Source: Rosellinia necatrix | Lineage: Eukaryota > Ascomycota > Sordariomycetes > Xylariales > Xylariaceae | Assembly: GCA_021209875.1 (NCBI GenBank) | Contig: JAGYVD010000006.1 | Span: 3,038,001-3,102,000, forward strand | Length of the DNA stretch: 64,000 nt | Reading direction: 5' to 3' | Shown: piece after piece, positions 1 to 10,694 of the stretch | Position numbering within the stretch: the first letter of the stretch is position 1 | Layout of the letters: each line of letters starts with the position of its first letter | The notes under the pieces: model-generated | What the model saw: only the letters and a program-made list of their open reading frames with translations | The model's database searches: none | Told to the model about the DNA's origin: nothing | Position numbers and translations under genes: made by a program

Positions 1-872
1 ACTTCTCAGCCTTTATAGCCTGTCAACTAGTTCGCAGGCAAGAAAGCCTACTCTTCGGGAAACCTGTCTAAAACAAACCAGAATTTGACAATAGCCCGGG
101 GTAGTCCGACACATCAGCATAACTCCTGAGTAGAAAACCCGCCCTGCCTCCTGCAACTAGCTATAGTACACAGCTCACGTTGCATGAGAACATTACCGCT
201 CTTCCCTACAATGAATGGCGTGGAGCTGGTGTGGTTGTGCCACCCACCACACTACAACCAACGGTATGCTACATGTCCGTTTTACTCGTGGTGACTTTCC
301 CGTCGTCTGTCGCTTTCAGTCCGATTATCAATGGTGTGAAGAATGCATTGCCGGGGTCTAGGTTGAACGACGAGAATGACTAAGGGGAACGAATGTTTAG
401 GAATACGGAGGCTAATGGATATGAATCTCATGCCTGTTACTTTTGCATGAGCGCTCAGAGGAGCGCTACCTGCTTACCGTCATCTTCTTGTAAGGGGATT
501 TGGGCATACGGCCGCCCATTGCACTATAACTAGTAGGTACCTAGGCACCTAGGCGGGCAATCTGGGCTAGAAGGTAGGCGGGGGCTATGGCAAGCCACAG
601 CGCGATCCCTCTGCCTGGTGAGCCCCACCTACCCCACACCACCTGGGCAAGGTTTCCTCCCTTAATTCCCTAGCCACAGAACGGAGTTTTCGAGGCGCAG
701 TAGGGTTTTCGTGCCCTTCCAAAAATTTTGCCGAAAGTGCGGGCTGGTTTAGCTTGGTAAGGTCCAACTACTACCTCTGGGAATTTCTGGTGCCTCAATC
801 TGGAGACATTGACGACCCGCGCGACAAGTTCATTTCCCGACCACTCCCCCGTCTTGGTCGCAATCAGTCACA
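1..872. other. Intergenic region and RPL13 upstream leader
   Basis: No supported gene. Short ORFs here lack any recognisable product. A GGTACCTAGGCACCTAGG word lies near 535-556, one of the CCTAGG-rich palindromic words scattered through gene-free parts of this window. The last ~100 bases before 873 are pyrimidine-rich and probably hold the RPL13 promoter and 5' leader; no clear TATA box was seen. Confidence 0.5.
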
Positions 873-2073
873 ATGGTATGCTGCCCTCGTTGCTGTTGTC
901 GCCAATCCGTGGTTCCGATTCCGACGTGCTGACCAGTTCCCGTGTCCAGGCGATCAAGCATAACAACCAGATTCGTGCGTTTCCATCTCCCACTCCCACT
1001 GCCACTCCCACTGCCACTGCCACTGCCACTGCCGCCCACTCCCGCCCCTCCGGCCGCCAGACGAACCGCGTTTTACTAACAACCTCGCAGAGAAGAACCG
1101 TACGCTCTCTCCCTCCCAATTCGGAATTGGCGAAACCCCGGACCTCAACGATCGAGCGATCGCCGTTGGACCGAATGGACAAGGATCACTAATCAATGAG
1201 CAGACTTCCGCAAGGATTGGCAACGACGGGTTCGGTGTCACTTCGACCAGGTACGCAACAAAACACACATATATACATGTATATGCCCGAACGCGGGAGG
1301 CTGTGGGGGGTGGGGGAGATCATGTTGAATTTATTCTGACCTGCGAATTTTCGAAATTAGCCCACCAAGAAGATCGCCCGTCGAAAGGCCCGCGCTGTCA
1401 GGGCCGCCGCCCTTGCTCCCCGCCCCGTTGATAAGCTACGGCCGGTAGTCCGATGCCCTACCATCAAGTACAACCGCCGTGTTCGTGCCGGCCGCGGTTT
1501 CACTCTCACTGAGCTGAAGGTACCTCTTGCACACCCCACACCAATCCGACGCGGATGCGGCGAAGACGTCTCGGACTTCAAGGGGACTATCGTGCCCTCG
1601 GAGTGTTGAGCGTGTTCATCCGTTTTCCATCCGCTTAACAATCATGGTTCTCTAACATGATGTTACTGTAGGAGGCTGGCATTCCCCGTCTCGTAGCCCC
1701 CACCATCGGTATTGCCGTCGATTTCCGCCGCCAGAACCTCAGCGAAGAGAGCCTCACCGTCAATGTCGCTCGTCTAAAGGCCTACAAGGAGCGCCTGATC
1801 GTCTTCCCCCGCAAGGGCGCCAAGCACCCCAAGGCCGGCGACAGCAAGGACATCGACCTCAGCGCCACCCAGACCGTCTCGAACGTCAACGCTTCCCTGC
1901 CCATCGTCCACGTCGGCAAGGGCGTCAGCGAGATCAAGAAGAGCGATATGCCCGCAGCCGTCGAGGGCGGTGCCTTTGTCGCCCTCCGCAAGGCGAGAAG
2001 CGACGCGAGACTGGTGGGCGTACGGGAAAAGCGGGCCAAGGAGAAGGCCGAGGCCGAGGCCAACAAGAAATAG
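873..2073 (+). CDS. rpl13: 60S ribosomal protein L13 (eL13)
   Basis: Structural protein of the large cytosolic ribosomal subunit. Exons read as 873-875, 950-974, 1204-1250, 1361-1519 and 1672-2073, giving 211 residues, close to the usual eL13 length. The first exon is only the ATG: GTATGC follows it, and the next exon opens with AIKHNNQI, the eL13 N-terminus. Later exons give [30 protein letters not shown] and [11 protein letters not shown], all strongly eL13-like, and a basic C-terminal tail ending EAEANKK. Compared with typical fungal eL13, the stretch between QI and HFRKDWQ is two to three residues shorter, so the edge of intron 2 (975-1203) could be off by one small step. Several introns at the 5' end are typical of fungal ribosomal protein genes. 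The neighbour downstream is convergent and unrelated. Confidence 0.95.
991..1033. repeat. (CCCACTG/CCACTG)n minisatellite in RPL13 intron 2
   Basis: Imperfect hexamer/heptamer array of CCACTG units wholly inside intron 2 of the L13 gene. It explains the artificial repetitive ORFs (SGSGSG, WQWQWQ, VAVAVA) that appear here in several frames. Confidence 0.8.
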
Positions 2074-2830
2074 GCGTCAAAACACGAGGGATGAGAATCC
2101 TGAAGGAAGGACTGCACGGGAGTACTACGGACGGGCATTCTTTAAGGGGTTTTCTGCTTTCGTTGCTTGTGTGTTGGTTTGCTGGATGGTCATGGTCGGT
2201 CGGCTCTCGCGGTTATATTCCCTCTCCACCGGTCTCCAGCACTGGCAGCGGTTAGGGACGGGGCGTGAATCCATCACCACCCCAACAAAAATATGAAGAT
2301 CAGGGGACACACGATTAATTATCTCCACCCCGAGGCTCTCGGACCGCCAAAAGACTAGATCCAAGCATTATTGCATCTCCCGGTTTGCTTTAGGTCGTAC
2401 GCAATGGTAAATGAATGGACAAAAAGAAAGCACAAAACCACGCCGGCTTGGCCCGACTGCGCTCCCCTCAAGTGAAATAATCCGTGCTACGAATTGATTT
2501 ACACGGGGCTCGTCTTCCCCTGCCGGCTAACGTTGCTGCCATAAACAGTAAATAAACTCCTTATTTCCCGGGGTGATACGATGTGCCTCGTGCAACTCAC
2601 GTATATACTAGTCAATCTATGTATAAGTAGACAACCGCCGTCACAGTAGAACACATTGCCGTCCATCACAGTAGAACACGCCACCGCCACTACCACCACC
2701 ACCACCACCACCACACTCTCGAACCCAGCGTCTTCGCTACCCCGAGCCCCATTCATCTTCCGAGCCCCATCACTCACACCACCCAGCCCCCCAATTTTTT
2801 TTTGGTTTTCCCAAATCCCCGCACCGGCTG
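2074..2830. other. Convergent intergenic region with (ACC)n run
   Basis: 3' flanks of the convergent L13 and armadillo-protein genes. It holds a CCACCGCCACTACC(ACC)n run at about 2681-2714 and a T tract near 2797. No gene is supported. Confidence 0.5.
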
Positions 2831-3030
2831 CTATGCGCTCTCGCCCCTCTTGGCCGCCGCGACCGCCCCGGCCCGCTGCCGCAGCAACCGCTCGCCCCCC
2901 TCGCGCAGGAGGTCCCGGAACGCGCGGGCCGTGGCGGCCGGCAGCCCGTCGGGGCAGCGGCGCAGCAGCTCGGCGACGAGCACGAGGGCGTTCTCGCGGT
3001 CGACCTCGCGCGCGGTCTTATTCTGGGCGC

Positions 3031-3068
<38 letters not shown>

Positions 3069-5173
3069 GGCGCGGCCGCCGGGATGGGAGACCGAGCCTC
3101 GAGGCCGGCGGCATTGACGATGTCCGCCAGTAGGGCAGACGAGGAGGACGAGGATGGCACAGCCGGATCCTGTTCTACTCCTCCGGCGTCGCCGCCGCCG
3201 CCGACGTGGTCGTGGTCGTGGTCGTCTTCTTCTCCTACGGCCGTGGTCGTGGGCGTAATTGTGGCCTTCTCCCCCGTCACGACCTCGGCGAAGAAGCCGA
3301 CGGACTCGGGCCGGCGCAGCACCGCGGCGACGGCGGCGGCGCCGTCGGGCGAGCGCGCCATCAGCGCGAAGACGAAGAGGAGCTCGGAGCGCAGGACGGG
3401 GAACTTGGCCTGCGGGCCGAGGCGGAACAGAGCGTCCGCGACGGCGCCGTGGCCGTGGGCGGAGTAGAAGGTCGAGATAGAGGGGAGGCGCGACGGCGGC
3501 GGCGGCGGCGGGCCGTCCGGGGCCGAGTGCAGGACGCGGCAGACGGCCGCGATGGCCCGCGCCGTCTCCATCTGCGTCGGCTCCTGGTCCGAACGCGCGT
3601 TCAGGTCTATGAGCAGATGCAGCTTGGAGCGGGGCGGGGCGGGAGATGGCGCGTCATCGTCCTCGTCCTCGTCGTCGTTGTCGTCGTCGTTATCGAGCGG
3701 CGCGCAGATGCGACGGACATTCTCGGCGCAGCCGACGAGAAGTAGCCTGGCGAGGGAGACGGCATCGAACTGGACCTGGGTTTGGGCGTCCAGGCCCCAG
3801 ATCCGCGGGAGCACGCCGGCCCGGAGCAACCCCGCGCCGCCGAGGACGGCCTTGTTCCCGGCCGGGATGGCGAGGTTCTTGAGGAAGCCGAGGACAGAGT
3901 GCAGGAGGCCGGCGTCGGCGCGGGCGGGGTCCGCGAGGATCGCGACGAGCGGCTCGTGGACTGCGCGCTGCCGCACGAGGTAGCCGCACGTCTCGTCCGA
4001 GCGCGCGAGGTTGCCCAGCGCGAGGCATGCTGCCGACTGGAGCGGGATATGTGGCGCGGAGATCCAGTGCTGCAGCGTCTGGACCTCGGGGCCGTCGAGG
4101 GGGCACGACGAGGCGAATAAAGGCTGGGCGGAGAGGTCGGCCAGCGTTGCCGTGAAGGCGGTCTGTACTTGCTTGAGCTGCGCCTCATCATCGGCATCTT
4201 CCTCGGACACGTCAATCTGCCCACACACCGTGGAGAAGATCCGGAGGATTATATTGACAGAGCCTGGCGTCTCGAGGAACGCCTGTTGAAATTGTTCCTG
4301 GGCGAGGTAGGTTAATGCCACGGAGACCGGCCCTAGGAAGTCCTTGGCATCAAGCGGCAGAGGCTGGTTGTCGGCCAGACTAAGCAAGGCGAAAGGAGTA
4401 GCGGGGTGTACCAAATTTGCCTCGGGCTCTGGGCTCGCATTAACTAATCGTGTCTCGGGTTGCCGGTCTTTGAGGCTATGTGATATCAATTCTCACCTTG
4501 AGTGGCCACAAAGCCAAGAAGCTTGCAAACATAATCCTGCAACGCAGCCGCGTCCTCCAGTCGAGGGCCAGATATAAGGCCAACAAGCTCGGGATTTATG
4601 CCAGCTTGGTAAATGGCTTGCTGGGCCGGTTCTAGAGCCAGGTCAGCCACGATATTATGCCACAGGCTCATGTGCGTGGTTGGCGCTTGCCGTAGTCAAC
4701 GCTTATGTTGAACAAAACGGGTATGACAAAGGCCAGCATCGAATCGTCATTAAGCAACGAGACGATGCTTGGTATACAACCCGAGGCGATGACCCTTGTT
4801 CTATTCTCATCTGCGGTTGAATTAGCATCCCGACTTAAACGCTGCTCGTGGAGCCCCCCTTCCCCTACTGACCTTGATCGGCCGACGAGTTCCCTATTAT
4901 GCGCAGGCATTGGACAACGAGGGCAGGACTCACCCCCCGGGTCGACACGACGGAGCAAAAGAATTCGAGAAGACCGGACTCGCCCAGGGGCGCCCTATTT
5001 GACTCGGCACGAGCGGCATCTCCAACCCTTCGCGCGAGAAGATCGAGGTCTGGTGATCCGGGATCTGTCTTCCACAGATTTCGGGCTATATCAGCCACGC
5101 GGCGCAGAGCCTTGGTCTGCTGGACTTCGTCGTCGGGGATGTTGTCGAAGAGCTGGTTGATGAAGCTGGACAT
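2831..5173 (-). CDS. SmgGDS/Bem4-like armadillo-repeat GTPase regulator
   Basis: Probable guanine-nucleotide dissociation stimulator or chaperone for small GTPases (Rho/Rap), of the SmgGDS family that includes yeast Bem4. Exons on the minus strand: 5173-4873, 4810-4691, 4631-4497, 4428-2831; 717 residues. The N-terminus (FINQLFDNIPDDEV), then helical repeats with LRIIGNSSADQDENR, IPVLFNISVDYEPAQ and LQSAACLALGNLARSDE, are armadillo-like and match SmgGDS-type order. Late in the protein come an Asp-rich stretch (DNDDDNDDEDEDDD), proline runs and an 11-Ala run coded by a CAG-type triplet array; these look like disordered inserts. Intron 2 appears to be a GC-AG intron (exon end TACG, donor GCAAGC), since that splice restores VDY-EPAQ. 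The C-terminal ~150 residues are GC-rich and poorly recognisable. Yeast Bem4 and human SmgGDS are about 600-630 residues, so this one is longer. Family assignment is by motif memory. Confidence 0.8.
3034..3068. repeat. (CAG)n triplet run coding poly-Ala
   Basis: Nearly perfect CAG triplet run inside the last exon of the armadillo-protein gene; on the coding (minus) strand it is read as a run of alanines. Such runs are length-unstable. Confidence 0.85.
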
Positions 5174-6064
5174 GTTAGACCAGCCGTTGCAAACAGCTAA
5201 TCAGTCACATTTGCCTCCTATTTTTGGCTTGTATAGATTCCACGCGGTCAGTCAGCACATGTCTAGATCAAATGGATGAATCTTATTACTTGTGCTGGGT
5301 GGTAAAAACGATTAGGTACCTATAGTAGCATCCGGTATTAGAATTTGAATATGGTTTGATGCGACATATGCAATTATAGCTTCGAAATTACCTAAATATG
5401 ATACATTATGCAATTATTCGGACCTTACCTGCCTAGGTCCTTCCAGCACCCCACCCTACCCAGATTATCTACCTCCATTCGTCATACTGGTAGATTGAAC
5501 CTAGCTAGCCAATTATCTATTCCCTGCTTCAATTAGGCCCGAGTATCCTGGGTGCTGTAGACCATTATGCCATCACATCATCACTTTATGTTCATGGTAT
5601 TTGAATGTTCTTAAACGGGCAGTCACAGTACAATTACACCGCTATACCGTAATACGCAAGTGGCTCCAGACCATCAAGTGCTCGGCTCGACAACGTTCTA
5701 CTTTTACGTCTAGTCACAGCGGCGTTGTGATATAGTGCTGCAGCTTTATCTGATGACATGAACACGCCCGTTCCTTACCACATGCATCTGCAGATCAAAA
5801 ATATGAACCATGTACCATGATAGCGAAGCGGAGTGCAAAAGACTAATTCAGTCGGGATGGCAGCAAGGGACCACCAATGCAATTTTTAGGCCACTATATT
5901 TTGGCTTGATATTATCGCTTTTGATGAATTCAATTAAGTTATTTTGCCTTGGTGAATTGATTCCCCAACTACGCAATCGAAAAGACTACAGTTGGAAGCG
6001 TAAGGACGACTTATCTCCAACAGAACCGCTAACCCCGCCTAACAGGTGGTTTGCTTCAACAGGG
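5174..6064. other. AT-rich intergenic stretch with ORF remnant
   Basis: Upstream of the armadillo gene; visibly richer in A/T than the gene-dense parts. The only noteworthy ORF is 5810-6211, described separately. No other gene is supported. Confidence 0.4.
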
Positions 6065-6211
6065 CTGTCACAGTTCGTACTGCTGGTAGTTCCAAAAATA
6101 ACTTATGTTATTGCACAAGGAGGGAAGGTTCCTCACTTGGTCAGTCGCCAGCTACTCGCTCCTTTTATATACAGTATTCTGGCCCGTGCCCTAGTGGAGT
6201 TCTTAGGTTAG
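5810..6211 (+). pseudogene. Membrane-protein-like ORF remnant (133 codons)
   Basis: Open from ATG 5810 to TAG. The translation has two hydrophobic stretches (PLYFGLILSLLMNSIKLF and FVLLVVPKITYVIA) and ends APFIYSILARALVEFLG. I do not recognise the family. The last ~145 bases belong to a repeat copied in inverted orientation at 14586-14746, where the same C-terminal peptide is still readable. This suggests both are fragments of a once larger coding sequence. It could also be a small expressed gene; nothing shows expression. Differences between copies include G/A transitions compatible with RIP, but too few to be decisive. Confidence 0.3.
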
Positions 6212-6224
6212 AACTAGTTCCGTG
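6065..6224 (+). repeat. Inverted repeat copy A (pairs with 14586-14746)
   Basis: About 160 bases match the reverse complement of 14586-14746 with only a handful of mismatches and one single-base gap; the central ~110 bases (from TTATTGCACAAGGAGGGAAG to TAGTGGAGTTCTTAGGTTA) look identical. The two copies bracket the NLR, the GPI-type protein and the DUF7587-like gene. Confidence 0.9.
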
Positions 6225-6450
6225 ACAAGGGCAAATATCACATATTACACAAGAGTAGCATTACAATCCAGCTATCTATTGCCTGGTTAAGATAACATCT
6301 ACTAGCATGAACAACATAAAGGGAAATTATGTTAATAGCGGAATGATTAACGCAGATTCCTTCTATTAAATCTCTGTGATAGATTTAACGTAATAGCGAA
6401 GTTATATAGCTTGGCTAAAGAAATAGAAAGTGGCATGATAGTACTACTAG

Positions 6451-9400
6451 TTAATTATGGCTTTCTAGTGCCAGGCGTACGGTCCGAAGAAGGCTTTCTG
6501 ACGCTAGCCTGTCAGGGTGGTCTTTAGAAAGTGTTATTTTTCGTATAAAAACCACTTCTTCAAGTAGTTCAACTGCTTGTTGCACTTGTCCGTTGGCTTG
6601 GTATGCCACTGCAAGTGCATGTTGTGATGCCAGCCGGCTAGGGTGGTCTTTAGAAAGTGTTGTTTCTATAGAAACCACTTCTTTAAGTAGTTCAACTGCT
6701 TGTCGCACTTGTCCGTTGGCTTGGTATGCCACTGCAAGTGCATGTTGTGATGCCAGCCGGCTAGGGTGGTCTTTAGAAAGTGTTGTTTCTATAGAAACCA
6801 CTTCTTTAAGTAGTTCAACTGCTTGTTGCACTTGTCCGTTGGCTTGGTATGCCCCTGCAAGTGCATGTTGTGATGCCAGCCGGCTAGGGTGGTCTTTAGA
6901 AAGTGTTGTTTCTATAGAAACCACTTCTTTAAGTAGTTCAACTGCTTGTCGCACTTGTCCGTTGGCTTGGTATGCCACTGCAAGTGCATGTTGTGATGCC
7001 AGCCTGTCAGGGTGGTCTTTAGAAAGTGTTATTTCTATAGAAACCACTTCTTTAAGTAGTTCAACTGCTTGTTGCACTTGTCCGTTGGCTTGGTATGCCC
7101 TTGCAAGTGCATGTTGTGATGCCAGCCGGCTAGGGTGGTCTTTAGAAAGTGTTGCTTTTATAGAAACCACTTCTTTAAGTAGTTCAACTGCTTGTCGCAC
7201 TTGTCCGTTGGCTTGGTATGCCCCTGCAAGTATATGTTGTGATGCCAGCCTGTCAGGGTGGTTTTTAGAAAGTGTTATTTTTCGTATAGAAACTACTTCT
7301 TCAAGTAGTTCAACTGCTTGTCGCACTTGTCCGTTGGCTTGGTATGCCCTTGCAAGTGTATGTTGTGATGCCAGCCTGTCAGGGTGGTCTTTAGAAAGTG
7401 TTATTTTTCGTATAGAAACCACTTCTTCAAGTAGTTCAACTGCTTGTCGCACTTGTCCGTTGGCTTGGTATGCTACTGCAAGTGCATGTTGTGATGCCAG
7501 CCTGTCAGGGTGGTTTTTAGAAAGTGTTATTTTTCGTATAAAAACCACTTCTTTAAGTAGTTCAACTGCTTGTCGCACTTGTCCGTTGGCTTGGTATGCC
7601 CCTGCAAGTATATGTTGTGATGCCAGCCTGTCAGGGTGGTCTTTAGAAAGTGTTATTTTTCGTATAGAAACTACTTCTTTAAGTAGTTCAACTGCTTGTC
7701 GCACTTGTCCGTTGGCTTGGTATGCCACTGCAAGTGTATGTTGTAATGCCAGCCTGTCAAGGTGGTCTTTAGAAAGTGTTATTTTTTGTATAGAAACCAC
7801 TTCTTCAAGTAGTTCAACTGCTTGTCGCACTTGTCCGTTAGCTTGGTATGCCACTGCAAGTATATGTTGTGATGCCAGCCTGTCAGGGTGGTTTTTAGAA
7901 AGTGTTATTTTTTGTATAGAAACTACTTCTTCAAGTAGTTCAACTGCTTGTCGCACTTGTCCGTTGGCTTGGTATGCTACTGCAAGTGCATGTTGTGATG
8001 CCAGCCTGTCAGGGTGGTCTTTAGAAAGTGTTATTTTTCGTATAGAAACCACTTCTTCAAGTAGTTCAACTGCATCTTGAACACGTCCGTCCACCCTAAG
8101 ACATCTCCCAACCCAAAAACCAAGTTTTGCAGTGTTTTCTTGCTTACTACTTTCCCTGATGACACGAAGAGCATGGGGCAGATATTCTCTCCATATATGC
8201 CGATTTTCCCAATCATCGATGGGAAAAATCGTAGCTAGATGTGTAACTGTGTCATTTATAACGTCTTCTTCACATCCTTGGACTTTTACCCATGTGCGTG
8301 TTGCCAGGTGGACAAGGCTATGCATATCATAGGCCTTGCCTCTGTCCCGGATATCAAGGAAAGAGTATCCAACTAAAGTCCCAATCGCGTTTAGCAATTG
8401 GACATTTGATTTCTGCCTTGGTAGGATAGATTCAGGTATTGCTTTTGGTTCAATTCTTGAGATAAATCTTAACAATTCTGCTGCAGTATTATCGGTGTTG
8501 CAGATTTCTCTGAATGAAATTTGCCACGTCAGGGCAACGGCGTTTTGCGAATCTTTATATCGATTGCTGTCATAAAATTCCCAGCTTACCAGGTCTTCCA
8601 TTCCTGATTCTGTCTCGTGCAGTAACTCGAGGTACTTCTGGATGGGAATTTTGTTTCTTGTCATAAACGCTGCTGCTTGGGTGATAGCCAAGGGGAGATG
8701 CGTGAGTTGGTCTAGGAGCGTTATAGCTGCTGTACCATCTCGAGCCTCATCTACCCGGACTGTTGTTTCCAAGTACTGCCTAGCTTCCTCAGGATGCATC
8801 CCTTTCAGCTGAACGACGTTGCGACCGGCGACTGTTGATGCGATATCGGATGATCGTGTTGTGAATAAAATGCTGCCATTGTCGCTGTTTGGCAGAAAGT
8901 CGAATATGCCGCCGGGTTGGTCTTCAGACCCGAGCAGAATATCGGTCGCATCGATATTATCAATGACAAGAACCCATTCCCCTGATTTATTCGAGTTTAG
9001 ATAATCTCGCAGAAATGCCCTGTGATCCGCGTTTTCCTCAGGCTGAATATCAAGGCGCTTCAAACTATCTGTGCAGGCCTGTCGAAAAGTTGCGTGGCTT
9101 GCTGCTGGCAACCAGATAACCAGTAATCCACGTGTATCCTTTGCCTCGTACGCTATTTTCAGAGCTACCTGCGTTTTCCCAACACCACCCAGGCCAAAGA
9201 GACATACTCGTTTATGGAGGCCTTGTGTGAAGAGTGTCTGACTCAGCTGCTGAAGGGTCTTTGTACGACCAACAAAATTTTCGTTCCTAGGAAGTGGAAT
9301 ATAGCAAGATGCTAACCCTGGACCACGTCAATCTTCAATGTTTTGATAGAAGCTAGGGGTTGTATCCACTAACCGCGAGCCGTCGTGCTATGCAGGTCCG

Positions 9401-10694
9401 CCGCCCCCTCGCAAATCTGAGGACAATTGATGAACTTATCTACAAATATTCGAATAGCATCCCGATTATCCGTCAGGTAATTATGGGTGTGTGCAGATAT
9501 GCTACTTGCCTTATCCCAGTTGGATAGCTTAATGTCGTCTAGGCCACGTTCCACATTGAACCTGTAGTATTGATCACTGCCTCTATACTTATTATCGAGC
9601 CTTGTTGCCACCATCGTCGAGGTTGAGGCCATCTTCTTCAGGGCTTCCAGGATAGCCCATCGCGAGTCCTTGATGGCAGCCACAGATCCAAGGCCCGTCC
9701 CAATGCTTAGAGCCTGCCAGTAATGGCGCGCGGGGAATTGCCGCTGAGCCTCCTCAATGAGCACCTCGCACGGATTGTTATGCCCAAAACCGGCGTCGAT
9801 AAACTCGACATTGTCTCGGCCGACCTTGATCGACTTGAAAAATGTAGTTGCTGCCGAGGTCGCACGGGCAACTTGCCAGATAGTGCAATTTTGATAGTCG
9901 GCGTATGTACCGTAGGTTGTGAAGAGATGGGGGGCCGCGTCGACGTTATCCTTCGTGACAGCCAATACAACTCTGTGTATGTAGTGTCAATTCATGCGTC
10001 GTATATTGTATCGGAGTGCTTCATATGGGGGTGCCTCATGTGGGCCGAAATTCAATGGAAAGGAAGACATACGTTTTTGTGCACGATGGATTGCGGAAAA
10101 CAGCATCCTCGTGCGGGCATGAGTCCACAGTTGGCTGGTCCCGGCGCCGTTTGTCGACGCACTGCGACTCTGCACAGAACCTCCTCACTGTCTGCTTGAT
10201 GGCGCGCTCGAGCGCTTGGGCGGAATAGACGCCTCGTGGGGCGGCCGGGATATGTGAGCTAAGGGTTCGTTTCGGGGTAAATGCAGCCTCTGCGACTTGG
10301 TCGTATGCTTGTATGCACTCGTCGACGGTCATGCCCAGTCGCCCAAGCATGATAGCAATAATTCTAACCAGTTCAAGGTTCGGATGTTAGTTACGGGGGC
10401 GGCTCAACGGGGGTAAAGGTGTCATTCCTACCCTCCAGTACTTGTGCCACCGATCAGGTCGAAGTAGTCGCACGGCCGAGGGACTGATTCGAGGCCTTTG
10501 GTCTCCTTGATGACCTCCATGATTCTCTCAAGGATCAAGAGGCTCGATTTACCACGGACACCTCCCCCGTCTGCCCCGATCGCCCAAGAAGTTAGTCCAA
10601 GCAGGTAGCCCCAGAAGAGCGGGGCTGCCGCAGGGGCAAACGTACCAAGGGAAAGAATCTTAATCTGTGAAACCGATGTCTCGGGCTCGCCCAT
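6451..10694 (-). CDS. Patatin / NB-ARC / TPR NLR-type protein
   Basis: Fungal NOD-like receptor: patatin phospholipase effector domain, NB-ARC switch and TPR sensor array, 1312 residues. Exons (minus): 10694-10646, 10570-10432, 10363-10073, 9972-9374, 9311-6451. Patatin motifs: DGGGVRG oxyanion loop (~17-23), GTSTGG nucleophile elbow (~58-63) and a catalytic Asp in FIDAGFGHNNP; the first and second introns cut beside these motifs. NB-ARC starts with NFVGR; P-loop GLGGVGKT at ~399-406, Walker B VLVIDNID at ~473-480, and RNBS-like FTTRS after it. From ~residue 777 come 12 tandem TPR units of 41-42 residues, then a partial unit. An in-frame TGA near 9329 and a frame change are both removed by a 62 nt intron (9373-9312, donor GTTAGT), so the gene reads intact. 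The same architecture is known in Neurospora crassa PLP-1, which with the SNARE SEC-9 triggers germling-regulated death; no SNARE gene is seen here. ATG 10694 was chosen because MGEPETSVSQIKILSL leads directly into the patatin core; the upstream in-frame start is GTG. Confidence 0.9.
6565..8061 (-). repeat. Tandem array of 12 TPR-coding units (123/126 bp)
   Basis: Twelve head-to-tail units inside the last NLR exon. Reading 5' to 3' on the coding strand the first seven are 126 bp (42 residues) and the next five 123 bp (41 residues), followed by a degenerate 13th unit to the stop. Unit core is LASQHALAVAYQANGQVRQA. Differences concentrate at a few residues: D/N before HP, D/S after HP, A/I/T after QH, V/G/R before AYQ, and R/Q in QV(R/Q)QA. 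The length change marks two sub-families, so the array probably grew by separate duplications. Confidence 0.95.

Noticed and set aside
6593..8080. 495-codon ORF opposite the TPR array
   Set aside because: It is the mirror image of the repeat array in the NLR exon; periodic codons stay open by repeat structure. No independent domain.
9328..9330. In-frame TGA suggesting a RIP-killed NLR
   Set aside because: Lies inside a well-formed 62 nt intron that also corrects the frame.
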